A DNA stretch of 64,000 nucleotides from Methylobacter marinus A45 (GTDB lineage Bacteria; Pseudomonadota; Gammaproteobacteria; Methylococcales; Methylomonadaceae), in assembly GCF_000383855.1 (NCBI RefSeq), contig NZ_KB912877.1, positions 62,001-126,000 of the forward strand, in the 5' to 3' direction. The notes beneath the pieces are model-generated. The model searched no databases. It was not told the origin of the DNA and was given only the letters and a program-made list of their open reading frames with translations. The translations under genes were made by a program, and so were the position numbers. Shown in pieces: positions 27,772-39,100 of this stretch (position 1 is its first letter; every line of letters begins with the position of its first letter).

Positions 27772-29955
27772 TCAGTATCGATACTCGAAGCCACCAAACA
27801 CTGTACGCGTAGAGCCTGGATTGAACAGTGCGGTATCTGCGCCTCCGGCGTTGCCAGTAACAGAAACTGAAGCCGTGTAATACTCGTTGGTAAGATTACG
27901 TCCGTCTACGAATACTTTCCAATGCTCGCCGTCGTCCCAACCCATTCTGGCATTCAATAAAGCGTAAGGCTTGGCGGCTAAGGTATTAGTGAAATCCACC
28001 CAATTGGAGCTAACAATTTGTGCATTCGGTCCTATGTAAAAACCACTGGGATGTTGATAGAGCGCTTCAACACGCGCAACATGTTCAGGAATAGCGGGCA
28101 AACGATTATCGCCTAACCGCTCATCACTATCGAAATGGAAGTTATTCCAGGTGTAATTTCCACTCAGCCTGATTTGGTCGCCCGATGCAATGACATCTAG
28201 CGGCACTGTACTTTCAAGAGCCAATTCAATGCCGGTATGCTGGGTATTCCCGGCGTTGGCAGTCGTGAAATCTCCGCTACCAAAAGGTGGTGTGGGGATG
28301 ACAAGGAGTTCATCATTCAACCACGCATGGTAAAAAGCCAAATCCCATTTCAGCCAATCCGCTTGACCACGGGTACCGATTTCCACGGTGCTAGCTGTCT
28401 GGCTGGTCAGGGTTGGTTTTTGAAATACACTAATTAAATCAATTAAAGGGGGCGGCTCCGAACTGCGACTCAAGTTGCCATAAATCTGCGCTTCCTTGGT
28501 GGCTTGCCAAGTAAAGCCCAGCTTGGGATTGAAGTTAAAAAAGTCCTGGTCAGCCTGATTACTCGGCCTATCCGGGCTAGGCTCATAGCCTACCGTCCTT
28601 TCATAGTCGACCTTGCGATAGTTGATTTGCGCGCCAACAACCAAGTTAAAGGCGTCAGTGAGGCTTAATTGATCTTCCAGATAGACTTCTGTATTAATCC
28701 AGTGATCCCGCTCCTGGTTAAGCAAGGCCCCTCTCCGGACGCTTCCATCTGGATTTGTGGTGCCATCAAAATTGCGGTCCTTAATCCACATCCATTGATT
28801 TAACCCTCCCCACACCACTTTATTCTTCAAGCCAAGCAACCCGCCGTTGATCTCATGCCGCCATGAAAAACCGGCATCTTGCCAGTTATCCCGGAAAAAA
28901 CCGAAAGGAAAGGAGAAGGAAAAGTTTTTGTTGAAGTAATAAGCCCCCATATCAAAGCGATCGCCATCGGCCAGCCTTATCGAATGGCGTAAATCGACAC
29001 GATAAACAGGAAAACCGGTCGGTGGTACGGATGTCGTAGTATTTTGGTTGGGGTTTTCGCTGATTTGTTGCTTGGTTATCGGATCGGGATACAGGTAATT
29101 ATGATTTTGAATATCAACGGAAAGTCTGGTTTCATGGTTCTCGTTCCAGCGATAGCCAATATTGCCATAGCCAAAAAAATGTTCTTGGTCGTTGAGATTA
29201 CGGGTGGTATTGGTGTCAATATAGGAGAACGACCCATAAGCATCAAAGCCTTTTCCCAATATTCCGCCTGCGCTGATGCTGGGCATCACATAACCGTTAG
29301 TTCCATAGGTCATGCCCAGCCTAAGCCGGTCAGCCGTATAACCGGTGGGCGTGATGAAATTGATAGCCCCGCCCAAATTGCTAGAGCCATATTCAAGGGC
29401 GCTAGCGCCCCGGTAAACATTGATATGGTCAATTGCATAAAAATTGAGCGATTCGGTATCAGTTGCACCACTAGCGTTAGTATAAGGCAGTCCGTCTCGA
29501 AGAAATTTCAGTCCCCGAATTGGAGAAATGATCGAATTGACGTCAGAACCCCGGATGGAAATGCGTGATCCTCCAGCAATGCCACTGCCAAGGTCTCCTA
29601 CATAAACGCCTGCGGTATTGGCGAGAGCATCGCTGACAGTCAGCGGCGCGCCTTCTTTAATACGTTCGGCGTCAATGACCGTCGTAGCTCCGGGAACCTG
29701 GCTTAATTCACGTTTAGAGTCAGCTATGGAGGGCGTTGTCAAAGACGGGTCACCTGAATCTTCCCCCACCACCGTTAACGCTTGCAGTTCTATGATATCG
29801 GATGTTTCGGAAGCCGATACCCTCCCACCGGTATTCCTGGCAGTCGTTTTTTTATCATTTAACTCCTCGGCCGCCATGCAGGAGTCTGATATAAGTAAGG
29901 CTAGCGCCAATGAGGTTGGATGTAAAAGGTTGTATATGTTTTTTTTTCTTGTCAT
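27772..29955 (-). CDS. TonB-dependent outer-membrane metallophore receptor
   Basis: A 727-residue receptor. The signal peptide (about 1-29) ends near SCMAAEE. An N-terminal extension follows, then the plug domain (about 75-205) with QVPGATTVIDAERI, DALANTAGVYVGDLGSG and the YRGASALEYGSSNLGGAINF segment. The beta-barrel runs from about 215 to the end, closing with GSTRTVFGGFEYRY; the terminal aromatic residue is typical of outer-membrane barrels. It resembles FecA/PvuA-type receptors for carboxylate or peptide siderophores more than FhuA. It should bind the metal-loaded product outside the cell and import it using TonB energy. It lies directly downstream of the first NRPS gene, with a gap of 148 bases. 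Confidence 0.92.
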   Translation of the reverse strand: MTRKKNIYNLLHPTSLALALLISDSCMAAEELNDKKTTARNTGGRVSASETSDIIELQALTVVGEDSGDPSLTTPSIADSKRELSQVPGATTVIDAERIKEGAPLTVSDALANTAGVYVGDLGSGIAGGSRISIRGSDVNSIISPIRGLKFLRDGLPYTNASGATDTESLNFYAIDHINVYRGASALEYGSSNLGGAINFITPTGYTADRLRLGMTYGTNGYVMPSISAGGILGKGFDAYGSFSYIDTNTTRNLNDQEHFFGYGNIGYRWNENHETRLSVDIQNHNYLYPDPITKQQISENPNQNTTTSVPPTGFPVYRVDLRHSIRLADGDRFDMGAYYFNKNFSFSFPFGFFRDNWQDAGFSWRHEINGGLLGLKNKVVWGGLNQWMWIKDRNFDGTTNPDGSVRRGALLNQERDHWINTEVYLEDQLSLTDAFNLVVGAQINYRKVDYERTVGYEPSPDRPSNQADQDFFNFNPKLGFTWQATKEAQIYGNLSRSSEPPPLIDLISVFQKPTLTSQTASTVEIGTRGQADWLKWDLAFYHAWLNDELLVIPTPPFGSGDFTTANAGNTQHTGIELALESTVPLDVIASGDQIRLSGNYTWNNFHFDSDERLGDNRLPAIPEHVARVEALYQHPSGFYIGPNAQIVSSNWVDFTNTLAAKPYALLNARMGWDDGEHWKVFVDGRNLTNEYYTASVSVTGNAGGADTALFNPGSTRTVFGGFEYRY

Positions 29956-30103
29956 TTTTTAAGATTGTTTTTAAGGTTTTTATAATTATTTATCAGCAAT
30001 GTTTTCTGAACCTGGCTTTGCTGACCAAGTGGCCCGGCTTCAAAAGCATTGAGAAGCTCCAACGGTTATTATTTTTTCTTGTCCTTTAGCCATTTGAAAT
30101 TCA

Positions 30104-33100
30104 TCAAAACGTTTCATCATCAAGCAATAAGGCCTCAGCTTCTTCGTCCGAGAGATTATCCAAATGCGCGATCAGCAATTCTTCGACCAGTAACGCCAAG
30201 GCTTCGATAGTGGACGCTTCGAATAGCCGACGCAGCGGCACTTCGATACCGAATGCTCTGCGCAGCCGCGACAATACCTGCACGGCCAACAGCGAATGGC
30301 CGCCCAGATCGAAAAAGTTATCCGCCACCCCAACTCGTTCAATGCCCAGCACTTCTTTCCATATATCGACTAATGCCTCCTCCGCGGGATTGCGCGGCGC
30401 AATATAGGCACGGTCGCTTTGCCCCAACATATCGGGCGCGGGCAATGCCTTGCGGTCGATCTTGCCGTTGGCACCGAGCGGCATGACATCCAGCCGAACG
30501 AAAGCCTGCGGCATCATCGCATCGGTTAACCGGGTAGCTAAGTGTTCTCGTAATTTTGCGAATAGCTCGGCATCGTTGTTGACGAATCGTTTGCTGCATA
30601 CGACATAAGACACTAACATCTTACCGGAGGCGCCGCCTTCCCGGACCGTGACTAGGGCTCGTTCAATGTTAGGAAAAGTCAGCAGTTGCGCTTCGATTTC
30701 ACCCGGCTCGATGCGAACACCGCGAATTTTGACCTGATGATCGATTCGCCCCAGAAATTCGATGGCGCCGTCCTCGCGATAACGGCCGAGGTCGCCGGTG
30801 CGATACATGCGGCAGCCGGTTTCATCGAAAGTATCCGGAATAAATTTTTCGGCGGTCAAATCCGGGCGATCCAGATAGCCGCGCCCAACCTGAATACCGG
30901 TCACGCAGATTTCTCCGGGTACGCCGACAGGCACAGGCTCCAGCCATCGATTCAAAAGATACAGTCTTGTGTTGTGCACCGGTCGGCCGATCGGAACGAT
31001 GGTTTCGGCGTCGCTTGGTATCGCCGGAACTTCGTAGTAAGACACATCGTCCGAACATTCGGCGGGACCGTAGGCGTTGAGCACCTTGACATGGGGCATT
31101 CGCTCCATCCAGCGGCGGCATAATTCCGGCGAAAATGCCTCGCCGCAGGCGATCAGCCATCGCAACTCGGGAAGCCCGAGAATATCCACGCTATCCAGCA
31201 AGGCCTGGATCATCGACGGCACGGCTTCCAAAACAGTCACGCCGCTTTCGCCCAATTGCGCCAGCAGCCGGTAAGGCTCCTTGACAATTTCGTCCGGAAG
31301 GATTTCGACCCGCGCCCCGCATACCAATGCGGTCAGGTGCTGCCAAACGGAAATGTCGAAACATTGCCCGGCCGTTTGCGCGATGACATCCTGTTCGGTC
31401 AAGTCCAGGGCCGGTACTTTGGTGATCAGGTTGTTGAACATGCCCTTATATTCAACCATCGCACCTTTCGGCTTGCCCGTTGAACCGGAGGTGAAAATGA
31501 CGAAGGCCAGATTGTCGGGGCCATGACGTTTCGGTGGATTTTCCGTGCCGTTTTCGCCCGATTCCAATTCCTCCAGAACGAGGACATCCGGCCGAGACAG
31601 CAGTTGAAGGCCCAATGATCTGGGTGCCTGCTGAACCGCACCCGCCGTCTCTCCCGCCCTGTCCGCCAAATCCGACGCGCGGTCAAAATTCGATTCACAG
31701 GTCAATACCCAGGCGGCTCCGCTTTCTTTCAGCACTTGGGCGATCCTACCGTCGGGGTGGCTCGGGTCGAGCGGCAGATAAGCCATGCCCGCTTTAAAGG
31801 CGCCCAGCATCATGACCAGATAATCGATGCCGCGCTCGCTAAACAGAGCGATCAACATCTCGGGATCCGCTCCTTCGGACATAAGCGCGTGGGCGACCCG
31901 GTTGACGCGCTTGTTGAGTTCTCCGTAAGTCAATTGTTTCTCTAAATAAGCCACCGCAACGGCATCGGGCTTGCGCGCCGCTACCGACTCGAACTGGGTG
32001 ATCGTATCGCAGGGTTCCGGATAGGCATGCACCGTTCGGTTCCATTGTTGCAACATGAGCCGGCGTTCCTCTTCCGCGAGCAGCGGAATTTCACATATCC
32101 GCTGCTCGGGATTAGCGATCATTCCTTCCAGCAGATTCCTGAAGTGTCCGAGCATACGTTCCACGGCTGCCGTTTCGAACCTGTTTGTATGATAGGTAAT
32201 CTGCAAATGCAATCGCTCGCCCGGAATGACCATGCCATTAAGCGGATAATTGGTATGGGTGCGTGTAGCCACATCGACAATGTTTAACGCGCTTTCGTTT
32301 GAGCGCAGACTGGGATCAACGGGGTAATTTTCAAATACCAGCAGGCTCTCGAACAAAGGCTGTTCACGTGGTATTTCGCTCCAACTTTGTATCTGCACCA
32401 ATTGGCTATATTCATACTGCCGTAGTTCGATATTTTGCCGCAACAGGCCGCTCAAAAATTCCGCTACCGGCAGCGCCATATCGACGGCGACCCGTAGCGG
32501 CAGAGTATTGATGAACACGCCCAGCATGTCTTCACTGCCAGGCAATTCTGGAGGACGTCCCGATACGGTCACGCCGAAGACCACTTCCCCGCGCCCGCTG
32601 TATCGACTCAACATCACTGCCCAGGCCGCTTGCACAAAGGTATTCGGCGTGACCCGGTATTGTTGGGCCATTGCGTTCAATTTCTTGGTATTTTGCGCCG
32701 ACAGAAAAACAATCGCATCGGCGACGCTCGCTTTGCCTTTCTCTGCGTCAAGCAACAATTTATCGACGTTAAACGGCGTCGATTCGGTCATTCCATGCAA
32801 ATAGCGTTGCCAAAATTGCTTTGCAGCGTCCTTATCTTGTTTTTGCAGCCAGGCGATGTAGCTCTGAAATCGAGGCGCCGGCAGTTGAGGTCGCAATTGC
32901 CCTAGGGACAAGGCTTTATAGTTAGCCATCAATTCGACCAGCATCAAAGACATGCACCAAGCATCGATCAATATATGGTGATAACTTCTAACGAAACAGT
33001 ATCGCTCTTCCGCCAAGCGTATCAAACGAACGGTCATCAATGGCGGCTTGAGAAAATCGAAACCTTGCTGGCGTTCCTCAGCCAGCATAGTTTCCAGCCG

Positions 33101-36100
33101 ATCCTGCCTATCCGCGGAGTTTAACAATCGCCAATCGTGATATTCGAAAGGCAAATCGACATGGCGATGCACGATTTGTACCGGATGAGGGCTTGTTTCC
33201 CATAAAAAGCCGGTGCGCAGGGCGGTATGACGGTCAATTATCATCTGCCAGGCGCGTTGAAAGCATGTTTCATCTATTACGCCGTGTACGTCAAAACGAT
33301 CCTGCATCAGATAAATTCCCGACCGGGGAGCCATCAAGGTATCGAACAGCATGCCTTCCTGCATCGGCGAAAGCGGATAGATGTCTTCGATTTCGCGGGC
33401 GGCGTACGGCAAAGTGTCAAGCGTTTCCTGATCCAAAGCGGCCAAAGGGAAATCGGACGGCATCAAGCCTGCAGGCTCAGCGGCAAGACAATGATCGACC
33501 AGTCCTTGCAATATTTCGGTAAATCGCCCGGCCAGCCCTGCAACCGTTTCCTTTTGATAACGCTCTGCGCTGTACCGCCATTCGGTCCGCAGTTTCCCCC
33601 GGCTCACATAGGCGTTGATTTCCAGTTCATAAGCCCTTGAATTATCGGCGTCGCGGGATGCTCCTTGTGCCTCTGAAGCAAGATGCCAGGGCGCATCGAT
33701 GAATGCTTCGTCGAGGCGGCCAAGATAATTGAACAGCAGTTGCGCTTTGGGCGCTGCCGCCAGTTTCGACGAGACATCCGGCAAACTTGCGTAACGCAGC
33801 AAGCCGTAGCCGATTCCTTTGCCTGGAATACGAGATAACTGCGCCCTGATCGATTTTATCGTATCGCCGATCGACGCATCTTCGGGCAAGCGAAGGCAAA
33901 GCGGATAGACACTGGTAAACCAACCCGCCGTCGATGATACGTCGATATCGTCAAACAAGGCTTCCCGCCCATGGGCTTCACGATCAAAAAACACGCTGTC
34001 GCTACCGCACCACTCAGATAGGGTTTGCACCAATGCGACCAACAGCAAATCGTCAACGCTGGTGCGGTAAGTAATAAGGGTGTCGCGCAGCAAAGCCTGC
34101 GTACCGGCTTCGCTTAATTCATCGCTACAGCTTGCGGTAACGCCTTCGAGGCGCGCTCCCTCGGGGTGATCGACAGGTAAAGAGGCGGGATTCGCCGCAA
34201 TGCTATCGAGCCAATAGTCGGCCTCGCTTTGCAAAGCTCCGCTTTTGGCAAACGCATTGAGTTGCTCCGCCCAGTGTTTAAAGGAAGTGGTTTTGGCCGG
34301 CAATACGGCTGTTTTAGCCGTCGACAATTGAAAATAAACGCTTTGCAGATCGTCCAGCAGGATGCGCCAGGATACCCCGTCTACTACCAAATGATGGATA
34401 ACGATAAACAGACGGGCGCTTTGATGCTCGCCCCGGTCGAACCAAATCGCTTGCAACAAGGGGCCTTGACTCACATCCAGGCTGGCTTGGCTGCGGTTAC
34501 ACTCCGCGTCCATAAAGCCGGCCTTATCCGCTTCGGGCACCGCGCTCATATCCACTCGCCGTAACAACGAATGTTCCTTATTCTGCCCGCTCGCCTGATG
34601 CCAGACGCCGTCTTTCCGGTTGAAACGAAGCCTTAACGCATCGTGATGAGAAACCAGGCAATCAAAAGCCTTTTCCAATAAGGCCATATCCAAAGTCGTT
34701 TTCACTTCCAACAGAACCGATTGATTCCAATGGTTGGGATTGGCAAAGTTCTGTTCGAAAAACCAGTGTTGAATCGGCGTCAATGGCGCATCGTCGTAGG
34801 TATCGTCTTGCTCAAAATTCCTCGGCCTGCTTTGCGTTATCGCTTCCGCCAGCTCAGCGACCGTTTGCAGCTCGAACAGTTGACGCGGCACGAATGCCAG
34901 TCCCGCCTGCCGCGCCCGTCCAGCGACCTGGATCGCCAGAATGGAATCCCCGCCCAGGGCGAAAAAATTATCGTGAATACCGATCCGTTCGATCCTCAAC
35001 ACATCCGACCAAATCCGAGCCAAAACTTTTTCCGCTTCATTCCGAGGAGCCTCATATTGATCGGCGAATTGCAGGTCAAAATCCAGTGCCGGCAAGGCTT
35101 TACGATCCAGCTTGCCGTTACCTGTCAGAGGCAGGCGCTCCAATTCCATCAATACCGTCGGAATCATGTAATCGGGCAGACGCGCCTTAAGAAAGTCTTG
35201 CAATACGTCCATGTCCGGCACGGATGACTGGTTGCTCACCCAATATGCCGCCAAATACTTGTCGCCGGGGCCGTCTTCGCGGACGATTACGGCAGCTTCG
35301 CTAACGGCAGGGTGTTGCAGCAGCAGGGCTTCGATTTCGCCTAATTCAATCCGGAAACCGCGTATCTTTACCTGGTGGTCGATGCGTCCCAAGTAATCGA
35401 TGACGCCGTCCCGGCGATAGCAAGCCAGATCGCCGGTGCGATACAAACGCTCACCCGTTTCGGCGAATGGATTCGGCACAAATCGTTCGGCGCTTAAACC
35501 GGGCTGATTCAAATAGCCACGCGCCAATTGAATGCCGCCGAGGTAAATCTCACCGGCAACACCCACCGGTACCGGATTCAAATGACTGTCCAATAGATAA
35601 ACCTGTGTGTTGGCAATGGGACGGCCGATCGGCATCGGGGTTTCGGATTGGCTGGGCCGGCAGCGCCATACGGTAACGTCAATGGACGCTTCGGTCGGCC
35701 CGTAAAGATTGAAAAGTCCGGCATCGATGCATTGGTAAAAGCGTTTTTGCAAATCGGCCGTCAACACCTCGCCACTACAAATGACCCGGCCCAAGGAGCC
35801 GCAGCGGTCAAAATCGGCCACGTTGAGGAAGGCGCCCAGCATCGAAGGTACAAAGTGCAGTGTCGTGACAGCATGCCGTTCGATCAGCTCCACCAGTCGT
35901 TCAGGATCTTTGTGGTCGCCGGGTGCGGCCATGACCAGTCGTGCACCGGACAGCAACGGCCAGAAAAATTCCCACACCGAAACATCGAAGGTATAAGGCG
36001 TTTTTTGCAGCACGGCATCGCCCGCATCAAGGCCGAAGTAGTCCTGCATCCACAGGAGACGGTTACGAACGCCTTTGTGCGGCACGCCGACGCCTTTAGG

Positions 36101-39100
36101 CCGCCCCGTAGAGCCGGACGTGAACAGCACATAGGCCAAAGTCTCATCGCCGATTCGCACATCCGGGTTCCGCTCGGAATAGCCGGTAAAATCCGTTAGC
36201 CCGGCATCGAGGCGATAAATCGCTCCGGTAAAACCCGAAAAGATAGGCGCGAATTCCGGCTGGGCCAAAATCAGCGGCGCATCGGCGTCGTTCAACATAG
36301 CCGAAAGGCGTTCTTGCGGATATTCGGGATCGAGCGGCAGGTAGGCGCAGCCCGCCTTCAGTATACCCAACAAACCCACCACCATTTCCAATGACCGCTC
36401 GGCGCAAATACCGATCGGGGTATCCGGCCCGAATTTTGCCGCAATCAATGCATTGGCCAAACGGTTGCTGCGGGCATTCAATTCCCGATAAGTGAGTTGC
36501 CGATCCTGATAGATCAAGGCTATCTGATCCGGGATTTTTTCCACTTGTGCCTCAAACAAGCGATGCAAGCAACACGTACCTGAATAGTCGGTTTCCGTGG
36601 CATTCCATGCAACCAGCCGGTTCCGTTCGTCCGCCGAAAGCAACGGCAAATCGTCCAATTTCATATCACAATCGGCTACGATACCGGCAAGCAATCGTTG
36701 AAAATGCCCTCCCCAATTGGTAATCGTGTCTTTCTCAAACAAATCGCAGCGATACTGGAAGGAAAACTGCAAGCCATCTTGGCATTCTGCCGCCATCAGT
36801 TTGACATCGAAATTCTCGACCCGCTGCTGTATCGCCAACGGACCGGCCCGCATCGTTCCCCAATCCGAAAATTCGCCATCCTCCCCCAAAGCGAGTTGCG
36901 CCAAGTCCGTATCGAAACCGGCCTGAGCCTGCTGCAACACGAACAACGTCTGGTAAATCGGCCAATGATCAGCGACACGTTCGGGTTGCAGGCGTTCCAC
37001 CAGCCGGGAAAATGGGAAATCCTGGTGTTCCAGCGCACCTAACAAAGCACCGTTGACTTCCGCCAAATAGGCCGAAAAGGCTTTGTTACCGGAAGGGCTG
37101 CTGCGTAAGGGCAGCGGGTTGACAAAATTGCCAACGACCGAAGCGAAACGTGCTTGAGGGCGTCCGCTGGCGGGAACGCCGACGATCAGATCCTGTTGGT
37201 AGGTATAGCGATGCAACAATACTTTGTAGGCGGTGAGCAGTAATGCAAATAGTGTCACACCTTGCTGTCCAGCCAGCTTTTTGAGTCGTTCGGTTTCGTC
37301 ACGGTCCAACCGGAACGCTACCGAAGCACCGCGATACAAATCCGCCGGGAGCGAATTTGTATTTACCCGCAGGGTGTCGGGCAGGACAGCCCGGCATGAC
37401 TCCGCAACCACCGGTCTTGGGCGGTCGGTCGGCAGAGAAAGCAGCGGGAGTTCTCCGGTCAATTGCCGTTGCCAGTAAGTCCAGGCTTTATCACAGGACG
37501 GACTTTTCAGATACTGCCGTTGCCAGACTGCAAAATCGGTGTAGCTTGAGTTGAGGTTGTTTAATCTGGGCTCCTGTCCAAGGGACAAATCGGCATAGAT
37601 TGTTTTCAGTTCGCTGACGAGAATGAGCACGGACCATAGATCGACAGCGATATGGTGGGCACAGATTAAAAGAATGTTGCCAGTTTCAGTGAGTAAAGAT
37701 TGACCATCGGTATCTCGACCCGATCTTGTCTTTCCCTGTTGATAATATGTGGTACGAAACAGCGGCCCGGCTTCCAGATCAAAAGGTTCTCTAGCCCGCC
37801 GGGCCATATCATCCTGAAGTCGAGATTCCGTCCAAGCGGATGCGTCGATGGCTGTAAAAAATTCCGGTAGCTCGGACGTCGGCAGCACCTGTTGAATGAT
37901 TTCGTTATTGGCGTCGGCACGGTATAACGTGCGCAGTAGGGGATGACGATCCATCAGGTAACGAAAAGCATGTTTTAAGCGTTCCTGATCGAGAGTCCCG
38001 GCGATGCGAAGTGCCAGATGGAGATTGTAGACGATACTGTTCGGCTCCAATTGCTGCATCGTCCACATGGAAAATTGGGTTGCGGACAGTCCTGAGCGGG
38101 AATGTACACTGATCTCGGTATGTCCCATGGAAACCTGCGCGGTGGAATCCCCTGCTGTAAATTCGGCGATTTCAGATAGTATTTCGGCTATTTTTTCCAG
38201 CGAATCATCAGATAGAAACAACGACAAAGGCGCATCGATGCCTAACAACTCATCTGCCTCGTGCTTAAGCTCGACCGCCTTGAGCGAGTCGAGTCCCAAT
38301 GCGCGTAAGGATGAATCGGCAGGCAGGGCCGATGCTTCAATTTTTAACAACAGAGCAATTTTCTGGCTAAGAAAACGGGTAATTAATACCGTACGTTGCG
38401 CTTGAGGAACAGCTAATAGCGCCTGTTGCAGAATTTGAAATTGAGGGATCCCTCCATGGACGGCCGCTACGCGCCCCACTTCGCTCCCGGCGAAATGGAG
38501 CTGTGACGACAAAGAGCCGCTTTCTACCATGGTTTTAGAATGAGTAGCTCCGCCCTCACCCGAACGAAACAACACAGGCAATGAATTTTCCAAATACATT
38601 TGTTTACAGGGTTGGCGACGAATTTTACCGCTGGATGTTTTGAGAACCGTACCGGGTTGTACCAGAACACATTCGGCGGCGGCCAGTTCGCAGACTTCGG
38701 CAAGAACTTTTCGCATTGCAGCGGCAATCGCCTCGTAGTCGCCCGAGCGCATTGCCGCACGCGTTATCTCGGCGACGACGATCAGTTGCTCTTCGTCTTC
38801 ATGGTTTATCGAAAAAGCTACGCAGCCGTCGGGGATAAGCGCCTGGATTTCCTCGACCAGTGCTTGCTCGATGTCTTGCGGGTAGACATTCCGGCCACGA
38901 ATGATGATCAAATCCTTGATACGGCCGGTTATATGAAGTCGGCCGTTGTGGAGAAAACCCAAGTCGCCGGTACGGAGGAAAGCTTGCTCGGTGTTTTTTT
39001 CCGTAGAGAATCGAGCGCCGATATTTTGATGATCTGCGTCCTCCGTATCGATCGTTCGCGCTCGAAACGTGTGTTCCGATTCATCGGGCCGATTCCAATA